DNA of 64,000 bases from Paulinella micropora (Eukaryota > Cercozoa > Imbricatea > Euglyphida). The stretch is taken from contig BJOX01000078.1 of NCBI GenBank assembly GCA_009731375.1, positions 761,794 through 825,793 of the forward strand. The letters run 5' to 3'. Below are positions 10,956-23,949 of this stretch, in pieces; position 1 is the first letter of the stretch, and each line of letters begins with the position of its first letter. Both the position numbers and the translations under genes were made by a program. Below the pieces are notes generated by a model, which did no database searches, was not told where the DNA came from, and saw nothing but the letters and a program-made list of their open reading frames with translations.

Positions 10956-11260
10956 TTATTTATTTATTTATTTATTCATTTCTTCATTTATTCATTTATT
11001 CATTTATCAATTCATTCCTTCATTCATTTCTTTATTTATTTACTTATTTATTTACTTCTTCATTTATTTTTTTCATTTGCCTTGTGTTCACCGTGCATGT
11101 ATTCTCATTCCAGCACTTCCCCTCCTTATTGTATGTATGTATGTATGTATTATGTATGTATGTATGTATGTATGTAGGTTAGACAGTCTAATATCCTTAC
11201 AATATCTATAGACACACACACACATGTATGTATGTATGTATGTATGTATGTATGTATTTC
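10744..11260 (+). repeat. (CTAT)n, (TTTA)n and (TATG)n tetranucleotide tracts
   Basis: Successive tracts: TATC at 10746-10807, TTAT with interruptions at 10857-11065, TATG at 11131-11176 and 11224-11257. Confidence 0.95.
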
Positions 11261-11267
11261 TCTTCTC

Positions 11268-11682
11268 TCTCTGCATGTTTTCTGAGGCCAGCATTTCCCC
11301 TCCTTATTCTCTCTCAGCACTTCCCCTCCCTACTCTCTTCTCTCTCTGCATGTTTTCTGAGGCCAGCACTTCCCCCTCTCCCTATTCTCTTCTCTCTGCA
11401 TGTTTTCTGAGGCCAGCACTTCCCCTCCGTATTCTCTCTCAGCCCTTCCCCTCCCTGTTCTCTTCTCTCTCTGCATGTTTTCTGAGGCCAGCACTTCCCC
11501 TCCGTATTCTCTCTCAGCCCTTCCCCTCCCTATTCTCTCTATGCATGTATTCATTCCCAGGCCAGCACTTCCCCTACGCATTCTTTCTCTCAGCCCTTCC
11601 CCTCCCTATTCCCTCTATGCATGCTTCCCCTCCTTATTCTCTCTATGCATGTATTCTCAGGCCAGCACCACCCCTCCTTATT

Positions 11683-11690
<8 letters not shown>
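11268..11690 (+). repeat. Minisatellite built on a gcatgttttctgaggccagcac unit
   Basis: The unit ctctgcatgttttctgaggccagcacttcccctcc...attctctctcagcccttcccctccc is repeated with variation at about 11271, 11348, 11398 and 11473. Weaker copies follow to 11690. Confidence 0.85.
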
Positions 11691-11714
<24 letters not shown>

Positions 11715-11765
11715 TTCTATCTCTATCTATCTATCTATCTATATATCTATCTATCTATCTATCTA

Positions 11766-11821
<56 letters not shown>

Positions 11822-11914
11822 ACTATCTATCTATCTACCTACCTACCTACCTACCTACCTATCCATCCGTCCTATGCATGTATTCATTCACAGGCCAGCA
11901 CTTCCCCTCCTTGT

Positions 11915-11978
<64 letters not shown>

Positions 11979-11995
11979 GCTAGCTAGCTAGCTAG

Positions 11996-12030
<35 letters not shown>

Positions 12031-12062
12031 CCTATCTATCTATCTTATCTATCTTATATATC

Positions 12063-12093
<31 letters not shown>

Positions 12094-12094
12094 C

Positions 12095-12138
<44 letters not shown>

Positions 12139-12215
12139 ATATAGCTAGCTAGCTATCTATCTATCTATCTACCTATCTATCTACCTATCTATCTATCTAT
12201 CTATCTATCTATCTC
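11690..12215 (+). repeat. (TATC)n array
   Basis: TATC tetramers with scattered TAGC, TACC and TCTC variants. The array is interrupted once near 11870-11920 by the ggccagcacttcccctcc unit. Confidence 0.95.
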
Positions 12216-12307
12216 AGAGGCCAACACTTCCTCTCCCTATTCTCTCAATGCATGGATTCATTCCCAAACCAGCGCTTTCTCCTCCTTATTCTATCTATCT
12301 ATCTATC

Positions 12308-12405
<98 letters not shown>

Positions 12406-12541
12406 TTATCTATCTCACAGGCCAGCATTTCCCCTCCTTGTTCTCTGCAGACAAAGCCTACAACTCTATCTATCTATCTATCTATCTATCTCACAGGCCA
12501 GCATTTCCCCTCCTTGGTCTTTGCAGCCAAAGCCTACAACA

Positions 12542-12624
<83 letters not shown>

Positions 12625-12677
12625 CCTCACTGGCCAGCATTTCCCCTCCTTGTTCTCTGCAGTCAAAACCTACAACA

Positions 12678-12743
<66 letters not shown>

Positions 12744-12820
12744 GTCTGTCTATCTATCATTTATCTATCTCACAGGCCAGCATTTCCCCTCCTTGTTCTC
12801 TGCAGCCAAAGCCTGCAACA

Positions 12821-12883
<63 letters not shown>

Positions 12884-12985
12884 ATCTATCTATCTATCTA
12901 TCTATCTATATATCTATCTATCTATCTATCTGTCTCACAGGCCAGCATTTCCCCTCCTTGTTCTCTGCAGCCAAAGCCTACAACA

Positions 12986-13039
<54 letters not shown>

Positions 13040-13089
13040 CACAGGCCAGCATTTCCCCTCCTTGTTCTCTACAGCCAAATCCTACAACA

Positions 13090-13124
<35 letters not shown>

Positions 13125-13209
13125 ACTATATATCTATCTATCTATCTATTTATCTATCTCACAGGCCAGCATTTCCCCTCCTTGTTCTCTGCAGCCAAAG
13201 CCTACAACG

Positions 13210-13244
<35 letters not shown>

Positions 13245-13248
13245 ACTG

Positions 13249-13279
<31 letters not shown>

Positions 13280-13330
13280 CACAGGCCAGCATTTCCCCTC
13301 CTTGTTCTCTGCAGCCAAAGCCTACAACAC
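12216..13330 (+). repeat. Compound satellite: (ATCT)n alternating with a ~52-bp unit
   Basis: A unit cacaggccagcatttcccct, continuing ccttgttctctgcagccaaa and gcctacaacac, occurs near 12414, 12491, 12626, 12771, 12935, 13039, 13159 and 13279. Each copy is followed by an ATCT tract of varying length. The unit copies are more than 90% alike by eye. The long frames are Ser-Ile-Tyr-Leu repeats, not proteins. Confidence 0.95.
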
Positions 13331-14050
13331 TAGCCATGGCAACATAGTGCGCGCGTGTGACAAGGTATGTATGTAGTTTATGTATGATTCATGTATGTAT
13401 GTATGTATGTATGTATGTGTGTATGTGTGTATGGATGTATGTATGTATGTATGCATGCATGCATGCAAAACTACAACACTAGCCATGGCAACATCGTGCG
13501 CGCGTGCGACAAGGTATGTATGTAGTGTATGTATGTATGTATGTATGTATGTATGTATGTATGTATGTATGCATGCATGCATGCAAAACTACAACACTAG
13601 CCATGGCAACATCGTGCGCGTGTGTGAAAAGGTATGTATGTAGTGTATGTATGTATGTATGTATGCATGTATGTATGTATGTATGTACGTACGTACGTAC
13701 GTATGTATGTATGTATGTATGTATGTATGTATGTATGTATGCACAAATAGGAATTGTATGCATGCATGCATGATGCATGCATGTATGAATGTATTTATGT
13801 ATGTATGTATGTACGTATGTATGTGTGTATGTATGTGCGTATGTATGTATGTATGTATGTATGTATGTATGTATGTATGTATGCAGATAGGTAGGTAGGT
13901 AGGTAGGTAGGTAGGTATGTCTGTCTGTCTGTCTGTCTGTATGTATGTCTGTCTGTATGTATGTATGTATGTAGGTATGTATGTATGTATGCATGCATGC
14001 ATGCATGCGTGCATGCATGTATGCCTGCATGCATGTATGTATGTATGTAT
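13331..14050 (+). repeat. (ATGT)n with three copies of an agccatggcaacat unit
   Basis: The unit acaacactagccatggcaac, then at[ac]gtgcgcg and acaaggtatgtatgta, occurs near 13324, 13473 and 13592. It is separated by ATGT/ATGC tracts, and pure ATGT, AGGT, GTCT and ATGC tracts follow to 14050. The acaacact start links this array to the end of the preceding compound satellite. Confidence 0.95.
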
Positions 14051-14330
14051 GCGTGTGACAAGGGACTGCGCTGCAAGTCACATCGCTGGGTATGGGAGGA
14101 CCCGGATGCGTGAAATTTTGCAACAAATTTCTCACCAGGAGCCAACTGGGTATGGTCGCCCAGATTTCGCGACAAATTTGACGACAACACAGGCTGCGCG
14201 AACGCAGACCAGTGATATTGATGCAACCGAAATTCCGACGGTAATTGTCACGTGGTTTCGACGGCGGTTTCTCAACATGGATTGTGCCACACTGCGCTAA
14301 CTGGCACAACACAACAAAAGTAGATTACAT
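14051..14330. other. Unique intergenic DNA
   Basis: No gene seen. A short cgtgaaattttgcaacaaattt motif near 14110 recurs in similar form near 15360 and 15860. Confidence 0.4.
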
Positions 14331-14476
14331 GTATGTATACATATATACATATGCGTACATACATACATACATACATACATACATACGTACATACGTACGT
14401 ACGTACGTACGTACGTACATACATACATACATACATACATACACACATACATACATACATACATACATACATACAT
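14331..14476 (+). repeat. (ACAT/ACGT)n satellite
   Basis: Pure acat and acgt tetramers, the complement phase of the earlier ATGT tracts. Confidence 0.95.
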
Positions 14477-14850
14477 AGAAATGTCAGATAATGGCTATTT
14501 GTGTCCACAAAATGAAATGGGGCACATTCAATTTGCAAAACTATTCCAACATTGAATGTACTATTCTCAATCCATATGTGGAATTGTAAGGACAAGTGAA
14601 AAATTTCTGCCAATGATTTTCACCGCAGAATACTTTTGCACAAAACTTTGGGTGGCCGGAATTCTCCCCTGGTCTTGTACCGCAAGATACGTTATTTTTT
14701 GCCGAAATTTTTTACTTGTCCTTCTGACAATGCTGAGCATGTCATTTGAAAGCCCTTATCCTGAGTTTTCAAAGGTTGCCTTAAGAATTCCTAGCAATCA
14801 CTATCGAGAGAGAAAAAAACAAGATCAAGTTGTTGCCATTCAGTCTTCAA
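14477..14850. other. Intergenic with dispersed repeat piece
   Basis: No gene. The part at 14730-14780 (gagcatgtcatttgaaagcccttatcctgag) matches the repeat family seen at 15070 and 15485. Confidence 0.4.
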
Positions 14851-14956
14851 ACAAAAAAACAAACAAACAAACAAACAAAACAAAAAACAAACAAACAAAA
14901 AACAAACAAACAAAAACAAAAACAAAAACAAAACCCCCCCCCCCCAAAAAAAAAAG
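14851..14956 (+). repeat. (CAAA)n tract with C-run
   Basis: CAAA/CAAAAA repeats end in an 11-base C run and an A run. Confidence 0.9.
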
Positions 14957-16373
14957 AAAAGCACCCTACTAGTTCGCTATGCTGGTTCCTATTTATTTGA
15001 GAATTTCCTATTTATTTGAGAACGACAATAAGCAAGAACTTCAAGCGCTGTGTTCTCAGCCAGTCATTGCTTGCAGAACATGTCATGGCTTATTGGAAAG
15101 CCCTTGATGAAAGAGCTTTCAAATAAGCTACTACGCAAGCTGCAACTATCAGAAATGGCTGAGAAACGAAGGGCTTGAAGTACGTCCGTCTTACATCTAA
15201 CGTCTAGGAAACTTCTCTTAGTTTGTGCAGCTGTATACCATCCCAAGGGTCAGCAGGGCGATTGTGAACAGTTGAGTCTGTTGGACAGACCTTCTTAAGA
15301 TCTCCTGTACGACATGAGGCAAATTTCAGAATATGCAAAATTTTGCACGTTATTTACGTAAAATTTTGCGAGAAATTTTACCGTAAGTAACGTGAAATTT
15401 TGAAACATTTGTATTACGAACGATGTTCAGATGGCAAATGATCTCATGGTGAGCTGATTTTTCTAAATCAATATTCGAGATACGGCCCATGTTGATCACG
15501 TCGTATGAAAGCCCTTGTCTTGAGCTTTGAAGTAGTGCTTTCAGCATTGTCGTAGCTCTATAATTGCTAGAGAAAGCTAGGTCAAAAATTGACCAAGTTT
15601 CCATTTGAATATCGCAAGAAATGTATATACAATTCTGAGAACAGCCCTCATGTGTACCCAGATCTGTACCGTCATGCATGGAATACATGATTCACCCAAC
15701 TTACAATTAAGTTTACCTTTGATTGCTAACGTTATTCAAATGAAGAAAAAAAAACTTCAGATATTTGTGTCAGTTTTAGGCTATTTCGCTCGCTTTTTTC
15801 GATTGTGTGACAAAATATTTGATTTTCATGTCAACGGCTAAAGGCGCCTGCAAAATCGTGAAATTTTGCAAAGTGTTATATTGTATGTATTGCTGACTTG
15901 CAACATTCACCTTTTGTCACAAAATTAAAAATATCAAAAATCTAAAACCTTGCTGTAAAACTTCTGAAGTCTTTTTTTTTCCAGTTGAACTTAGCAAAAT
16001 CATACATTTGTATATTATTATTCGATAATAAAATCTCGAGTCATTGAGTCGGCATTGACAACATGATGTCAGATCAGAGTAATCTGCTTGAGCAGCGTCC
16101 CTGACTCGGACTTAGTAGAAATATTATACTTTACCGGTATTGACATGCAAACTTCAACCGAAGACTCTCTACTAGCCTGCACTCCAGTGAGCATCAGTCT
16201 GCCTCCGTGGCCGCAGGCTGAGCCTTCAAAGACTGTTCTGGCAATCCAGGAGTCAGTCGTGGTCGAAGGGCCGCCTCACTCAGCCGGACGGTAACCGTCT
16301 TCGAGCCTGAGCCCGGGCTGAGCCGGGTAGGGAGTCGGGCCGGTTTTCAGCCGCTGATTGAATTAAGTAAGTT
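14957..16373. other. Intergenic; dispersed repeat copies, no gene
   Basis: An 18-bp tandem duplication (tcctatttatttgagaa) is at 14987-15022. Repeat-family copies are at 15020-15180 and 15460-15560. Short open frames have no protein-like pattern that I recognise. Confidence 0.4.
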
Positions 16374-16445
16374 CATATGTAGTTAACTTCAAGTTGCTAA
16401 TAAAGTTTATGAAATCGGGGGAAACTACGTCTGCTGAACTAAAAT
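16374..16445 (+). repeat. Terminus related to the 55974-60796 insertion element
   Basis: It begins catatgtagtta, then tgaaatcgggg, tctgc and aactaaaata. The same blocks occur in the same order at 55974-56040, the left end of the insertion in the viral polymerase gene. The partner end is not visible; an assembly gap follows at 16807. Confidence 0.65.
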
Positions 16446-16806
16446 AAATGTCTTCAAACTGTTTTCAAAAATTGCCGGTTTATATATATCTTCAACGCAA
16501 TGAACAAAACGTGACCTCCGCACTTGCTTTCCGTCTTGAACGCGTGGCGGCACTCGGGGCGTCCCCCTCCTACCGGCTTGCGATTTATATTAATAATAGA
16601 AACTCGAAGAATTTAACAATACTGAACAATTCCCGCCAGTCCAACTGCCGACATCACAAAAGATCTGGGGTCCGGCAGAGCCGAGCTGTAATAGATGTAG
16701 TTAGAGGGGTGTTTGGGCCCGCAGGGCATATATTAATATACCTGAATCAGTGTGGAGGGGGGGGGGGGGGGGCCCCCCCCACCCCCCCCCCCCCCCCCCC
16801 CCCCCC
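16446..16806 (+). other. Possible interior of a second insertion-element copy, ending in poly-G/poly-C
   Basis: No protein is recognised. A run of about 16 G followed directly by runs of C (16757-16806) abuts the gap. Confidence 0.35.
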
Positions 16807-17177
16807 NNNNNNNNNNNNNNNNNNNNNNNNNNNNNNNNNNNNNNNNNNNNNNNNNNNNNNNNNNNNNNNNNNNNNNNNNNNNNNNNNNNNNNNNNNNNNN
16901 NNNNNNNNNNNNNNNNNNNNNNNNNNNNNNNNNNNNNNNNNNNNNNNNNNNNNNNNNNNNNNNNNNNNNNNNNNNNNNNNNNNNNNNNNNNNNNNNNNNN
17001 NNNNNNNNNNNNNNNNNNNNNNNNNNNNNNNNNNNNNNNNNNNNNNNNNNNNNNNNNNNNNNNNNNNNNNNNNNNNNNNNNNNNNNNNNNNNNNNNNNNN
17101 NNNNNNNNNNNNNNNNNNNNNNNNNNNNNNNNNNNNNNNNNNNNNNNNNNNNNNNNNNNNNNNNNNNNNNNNNNNNN
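16807..17177. other. Assembly gap (371 N)
   Basis: Unknown bases, entered through a poly-G/poly-C stretch. Confidence 1.
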
Positions 17178-18712
<1,535 letters not shown>

Positions 18713-18755
18713 GTTTGTATGTATGTATATGTATATGTGTATATGTATATGTATG

Positions 18756-18800
<45 letters not shown>

Positions 18801-18878
18801 TGTATGTGCATATGCACTTGTACATGTAAATGTATATGTAAATGTAGATGTAAATGTATATGTAGATGTTATATGTAC

Positions 18879-18948
<70 letters not shown>

Positions 18949-18949
18949 T

Positions 18950-18997
<48 letters not shown>

Positions 18998-19018
18998 ATA
19001 TGTATGTGCATATGCATG

Positions 19019-19069
<51 letters not shown>

Positions 19070-19165
19070 TTTTGTATATGTATATGTATATGTATATTCA
19101 TATGTATATGTATATGTAAATGCACATGTATATGTACATGTATACGTATATGTATATGCTACGCA
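18713..19165 (+). repeat. (TATATG)n hexanucleotide array
   Basis: Nearly pure TATATG/TATGTA hexamers with occasional gtgcatatgcat inserts. Confidence 0.95.
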
Positions 19166-19469
19166 AGGAGCCACTACATAAGTGTACGTGCATGTGCACA
19201 CCCAGACAAAATCAAGAAGCAAACACACAATTCCATTCTTTATAATTAAATAGAAAATCAACAGAAAGTCAGCAATAACAAACGCACACCATTCGCAAAC
19301 AAGAATGCCCAGCACAGAACACAACCAAGAATTAAGTAACACACAAGAAAATCACATCTCCAGGCCCAAAAACGCCACAAACAACCACAGAGGCGTGACA
19401 CAAGCAACCTCGACAAGGGAGAGGAATCCGCCTTCCCCTCACCAGGAGGAGAGCCAGACTGCTTCTCTA
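19166..19469. other. Host sequence left of repeat L1
   Basis: No clear gene. A frame from 19305 runs into L1 and ends at 19583; it may be chance. Confidence 0.4.
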
Positions 19470-19619
19470 GTAGATGATAACCCAGAACTCGTCATGAATT
19501 TTTGTAAAATTCACGACTTCGTCTGGGTTGTTGCAACGGCTCCTATTGATTATAAATACAAAGAAACAAAAGCAGACAAATAGCCTTATATAGCACACTA
19601 AGAGAAAAAATATATGTAT
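19470..19619 (+). repeat. Flanking repeat L, copy 1
   Basis: It is about 97% identical to 32541-32690 over 110 bases, starting sharply at gtagatgataaccc and drifting after tagcaca. The sequences to the left of the two copies are unrelated. It holds an imperfect hairpin (aacccaga...tctgggtt, 19479-19529) and a short conserved frame ending KETKADK-stop. Confidence 0.9.
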
Positions 19620-19652
19620 CTTAAAAGAAAATTTTCATCCATCTTATATAAA

Positions 19653-19895
19653 ATGAATACTCGCAAACAGAAGAGAGCAGAATACATTAAAGAAAGAAGA
19701 AAACAGAAATATACGTGTGTCTGTGGTAAGATGATAGGAATATATGGTAAATACACACACGAAAAAAGCCAATCACATAGAGATTTTTTCGCGGAGAAAG
19801 AGGAGATTATGTTAGGAGGTCATAAAGTAATTCGTATAGCATATAGAAATGATGACATAGAAAGATATTACAAAAATAAAACAACAAATAATTAA
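19653..19895 (+). CDS. Small Cys/His zinc-finger-like protein
   Basis: The start MNTRKQKR follows tatataaa by a few bases; an upstream in-frame ATG at 19614 is less likely. Of 80 residues, the first 18 are Lys/Arg-rich. Then CVCGK followed by a THEKSQSH pattern makes a single C2H2-type finger. The product may bind nucleic acid. It is the first gene at the polymerase end of element A and has no counterpart in element B. The function is unknown. Confidence 0.6.
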   Translation: MNTRKQKRAEYIKERRKQKYTCVCGKMIGIYGKYTHEKSQSHRDFFAEKEEIMLGGHKVIRIAYRNDDIERYYKNKTTNN

Positions 19896-19934
19896 TTTTA
19901 TTTTAAACAAATATTATTTATGTATTTATATAAT

Positions 19935-20213
19935 ATGACAACGACGAGAGTTGTAGGTGTTTCATTTGAAGGGCGACAGGATAATATTGTATATCTTCGA
20001 AGAAGTAGTGAAAAAGTTTTTATTAAACACGAGCCAGAAAATAAGTTTGATAAAAATGCGATAAAGGTTGAAACAGAAAGCGGTAAGCATTTGGGTTATA
20101 TTAATAAAAATTTAGCACCATTATTAAAATTTGAAGGAAGGCAAAAAGTATATTATTCAACGTATGGAGGGAGAAATGGAAAACATTATGGAATAGAAAT
20201 TACTATCCTTTAA
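19935..20213 (+). CDS. HIRAN-domain protein
   Basis: From the start MTTTRVVG, almost the whole 92-residue product matches the HIRAN pattern: VVGVSFEG, then VFIKHEPENKFDKNAIKVE and HLGYINKNLA. HIRAN domains (N-terminal in Rad5/HLTF) bind free 3' DNA ends at stalled forks. As a free-standing viral protein it may protect or recruit factors to replicating DNA ends; that role is inferred. The ATG is only a few bases after tatataat. There is no homologue in element B. Confidence 0.75.
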   Translation: MTTTRVVGVSFEGRQDNIVYLRRSSEKVFIKHEPENKFDKNAIKVETESGKHLGYINKNLAPLLKFEGRQKVYYSTYGGRNGKHYGIEITIL

Positions 20214-20250
20214 TTATTAATTTTATATATTAAACATTATTTTTTAACTA

Positions 20251-20262
20251 TTATATACCATG
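20251..20262 (+). promoter_or_regulatory. TATATACC-ATG start motif
   Basis: ttatataccatg is one example of a TATATA block within ten bases of the start codon. It recurs before many genes of both elements (for example 19643, 23591, 42027, 46172 and 53816 on the minus strand). Confidence 0.45.
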
Positions 20263-20481
20263 GGTAGAAAACCGATATACAAAACACCAGAAGAGAAAAA
20301 GGAAGCCTTACGGAGAAAGGCGAGAGAATTTATACAAACAGATCCAGAAAGACACAGGCAGAAGTCAATGGAGTATTACAATCAAAATAAAACATAAATA
20401 GCGGATAGAAGAAAGAAAAAAAGAGAAGAAGTAAAGCAGGCTTTACTTAAGTTGAAAAGAATGGAGGATGTATTGAAATGA
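20260..20481 (+). pseudogene. Small basic protein, interrupted by TAA
   Basis: The frame starts MGRKPIYKTPEEK after ttatatacc. It has one in-frame TAA at 20395-20397 and continues to a TGA at 20481. The product is Lys/Arg/Glu-rich with EYYNQNK before the stop. Element B has the equivalent at 62800-63024 (YYYKNKE), also with stops, next to its polymerase gene. It resembles short helical basic proteins common in large DNA viruses; function unknown. Confidence 0.6.
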
Positions 20482-20578
20482 ATTTCTATTTAAAAGATAA
20501 AATATTATTATATATAAATATAACAGATAATTTATTATTATTATTTTATTTTTATATGCGCATTGATATAAAAAAAGT

Positions 20579-23486
20579 ATGCCACCACCTTTACCCCCCA
20601 GACCATCGAAGGAAAATGTAGAACTGGCAAAGATAAGGGCGAACTTAAGGGAAACTAAGACACACGAAGCAAAAAAGCGAGAGGTAAAAATTGTAGAACT
20701 AAGACCAATAAAAAACAGAGGTATAAATGGATATACATACCCTTTCAAAGACCTTGACATTAACTTCTATGATATGGATGCGTTTGAAATATCAATTATG
20801 AGAGCAGTTAGGGATGCTAAAAATAGAGGTCTGACAAACGAAGCAAGTCTTCATGTCAAGTTTGGTTAGATGTTGATGATAGTAAGTTTTACAAGTGGAA
20901 AACTTTTAACTCAGTTAAATTAAAAGATATAGATGATTTGTTTCGTGATATATATCTATACAACGAACAAAATCTTGAAGCCAGTGTGAATGGATATGAA
21001 AGAATTATTCAACATATAACTATTCAAATTATACAAGAAGAAGGAGGCGGTTGTAATGATACAGGAACCGATAAAAAACATAAAACACCCGAAGGAATTC
21101 ATATTAATCCAAGAAGCAAAGATAATAATTGTTTCTTTCATGTCGTTAAAAACATACTAAATTTACCAATGAAAGGTAAATCAAAACTCAAAAAAAAAGT
21201 ATTAGAAGTGAATTTAACCTTGAACATAATTCATATATACCATTTTCAATAGGATATGAGATATTGAAAAAATATTGTATTGAAGGTAAGTATTTTGAAT
21301 TAACTGATGCTACAACCAAGCAGACTTTTAGGAACTTTGACGACCCCTTAATTACTGCAGACGTGCTTTGTTATCTACTCAAAGGACATTATATAAGTTT
21401 TATAAAAAGGAACAAAAATAAGTGCCCAGATTGTTATAAAGAATATTACAATAATCATAAATGTAATAATAAAAGAATTTCGTATTCAAGAGCGAAATCA
21501 AGAAAAAAAGAAAATCAAGTAAGAACTTTACTGACTAGATTTGAAGAGGCTAAGTATAATAATCAAGATGATGTATTTCATTATGACTTAGAGACTTTTA
21601 CAAATGAATACGAATTACACACACCATATATAGCAGGGTATACCATTTCGGATATCGGCTTTAAATATGTAGCAGGCGATGAATGTATTCCTAAATTACT
21701 TGATATAATTTTTGAATATGCGGATGATTTTTCAAAAAGGAAACCAAAAGCGAAATTATATGTTAATGCTTTTAACGGAAGTAAGTTTGACCACTACTAC
21801 TTACAAAAAGAATTGATCAAAAGAAGAATAAAAAATGCGACCCTTATGAATAATGGTGCTATTATCTCATTAGAATATAAAAATATAAAATTCTGGGATT
21901 TATGTAAGCACACTGAGGGAAGTCTAAAAAAGAATCTTGAAACACTGGGCTGTAATGTGTTAAAAGGTGACTTTGACCACGACAAGGCGAAACGATGGGA
22001 AGAGATGGACGACAAAACAAAAAAGGAATGTCTAACATACTTAGAAAAAGATGTTATGGGATTAAAGGAACTACACGACACACTAAACAGGCAAATATAT
22101 AAAGAACATAAAACTAACTTAACCGCTTTTATATCTACTTCGTCTCTCACATGGAATTTATGGAAAAAGAAGATAGATGGTAAATATGTTATTCAACTAC
22201 CAAATTTAAAACAAGAAAAAGATTTTAGAAGGGCTGTATATGGAGCACGGACTTATCCAAGCAAAAGACGATTTATCTCAAAGCAATATGAAAAATATAA
22301 GAAAGGTGAGTTAACATTCGATGAGATAACAGATTATTTAATTGATGCGGATGTTGTAAGTCTATATCCAACGGCTATGTTAGAGTTACTTATGACGGGC
22401 GAAATAAAGGAATGTGAAGGAGAAATGAAAGGCAAACTTTGTATATATAATGTTGATTACATATTTCCAAAAAATATATTACATCCGCGGGTTCCGTATA
22501 GAGATAGTAAGGGGTGTTTAAAGTGGGAATTAAGAGATATGAAAGACCAATGGCTTACTTCTGTAGATATTGAAGATATGATTGAACTTGGCTACCAAGT
22601 CAAAATCAATCGTGGATATTACACCGAAGAAGCCGAACCAGTATTTAAAGAATATATTTTGGACTTATTCAAGAAAAAACAAAATTCAAAGAAAGGAACA
22701 CCGCAGTATTTATTAGCAAAGTTATTTATGAATGCTTTATATGGAAAGACAATTCAAAAACCAATTAATTCTGTAAGTAATACATAACAAAAAATCACGA
22801 GTATTGGAAATTCTGGGCTAAACACGTAATAACCGATATTGAAAAGTTTGAAGAGGCTAATGGTGAATTATGGTTAATCAGTGGTATTCCCAGAGATGAG
22901 CAAGAAAAAGAAGAAAAAATTACAAAACCCACTCACTACGGAGCATTTATCCTAGCATACAGCAGACGAATTATGTATAAGTATATGAATGAAGCCAACC
23001 CCAGACAGAGATTATTATTATACAGATACAGACAGCATTCAAAGCCATGTTAGAAGCATTGAACAGATAAAGAGATTTAGAGATAAAACAATCGGCGGAA
23101 TGGATGATGACCTTGGAACTGATTGTAAAATAATAAGGGGAATATGGGTAGCACCAAAATTGTATATGTTGGAATACATAAAGAAAGGAGATGAGCGAGG
23201 TAAAAGTCATTTCCACTTTAGGGGAAAAGGATTGGATTTGACAAAATTAAATCCAACCGCTTATGAATTAATGGACCATGGCGAAAGTTTAACCAATACT
23301 AGAGACTTTATAATGAAGAAAATACATACTAGCAGAAACAGCAAACAACAACATATTGAACACTGTAGCATACAACACCAAAAGAATGTCGTAAAAGTAG
23401 TTAATAAAACAAGATGGTGCGGACGTGAGTTTATCAACGAAAATGATAGTATCCCTTACGGCTTCGCAACCGCTCTTAAAATTTAA
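20579..23486 (+). pseudogene. Family B DNA polymerase of element A (protein-primed type), frameshifted
   Basis: Pieces in three frames join into one polymerase. The N-terminal part (20579-21252) contains DNNCFFHVV; Cys pairs (CPDC) lie near 21420. The 3'-5' exonuclease motifs are YDLETF (21582), NAFNGSKFD (21765) and YLEKDVMGL (22038). Polymerase motif A is DADVVSLYPT (22344), motif B KLFMNALYGKT (22719) and motif C YYTDTDSIQ (23016). All catalytic acids are retained. Shifts occur near 20855, 21250, 22785 and 22985. It lacks the FHGCYWHGC block of the element B polymerase, so it is a different PolB type. It would replicate the linear genome. Confidence 0.88.
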
Positions 23487-23542
23487 TAATAATCAAATAA
23501 TTAATTAATTTTTTCCATAAAAATTTTTACCAGTCTATATAA

Positions 23543-23564
23543 ACACTAGCCTATAGTCTAGTGT
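23543..23564. terminator. Inverted repeat after polB
   Basis: ACACTAG-8 bases-CTAGTGT lies between the polymerase stop and the next gene. It could be a terminator or part of the promoter. Confidence 0.35.
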
Positions 23565-23601
23565 GTTATAACAATTTTCTACGAACATTTTATATATACC
23601 A

Positions 23602-23889
23602 ATGACTACCCTCAATAGACTATCTGAAAAATTTAGACAACTTTCAATTGAGAAGAATAAGGAATTCTTTTCAGTAAGAGATGTGAAACAGATAATTGAT
23701 GAAGATATTAAGGCAATGGAAAAAAGTAGAGAAGGAAAGCCAACCGATGTTTTTCCGTTTGGTAAACATAGAGGTAAGAAAATTCAAGATATTGCTACCA
23801 TTGACAAACCATATCTTGAATGGGTTATGGAACAGCCTTGGTTTGAAAATTTTACAGATATTAAGACGGAAGTAAAACAATATATTTGA
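23602..23889 (+). CDS. Small protein with ExoX-like C-terminal domain
   Basis: It has 95 residues. After a charged helical N-terminus, residues 51-80 read FPFGKHRGKKIQDI, then DKPYLEWVMEQPWF. This is the FGKYKGK..DIP..YL.W pattern of the small domain found at the C-terminus of exonuclease X-type proteins. The nuclease domain itself is absent. Element B has the same domain at the C-terminus of a longer protein (53366-53806). The stop overlaps the first base of a hairpin. Role unknown, perhaps DNA binding. Confidence 0.65.
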   Translation: MTTLNRLSEKFRQLSIEKNKEFFSVRDVKQIIDEDIKAMEKSREGKPTDVFPFGKHRGKKIQDIATIDKPYLEWVMEQPWFENFTDIKTEVKQYI

Positions 23890-23923
23890 TATTTTGTTCT
23901 GACTTCGTCATCACAAAACATCG
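23888..23923 (+). terminator. Hairpin after the ExoX-like gene
   Basis: gatattttgt and acaaaacatcg pair, with the gatatt...aacatcg flanks shared by the other hairpins of both elements. It begins at the stop codon. Confidence 0.6.
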
Positions 23924-23949
23924 TTTGCCAATTTATTTATTTTTTACTT

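Noticed and set aside
12414-13330. CRISPR-like alternation of repeat and spacer
   Set aside because: The conserved part is 52 bp, the spacers are pure ATCT tracts of unequal length, and the context is eukaryotic; no cas genes.
11224-13376. Long Ser-Ile-Tyr-Leu frames
   Set aside because: They translate TATC satellites and their spacer units.
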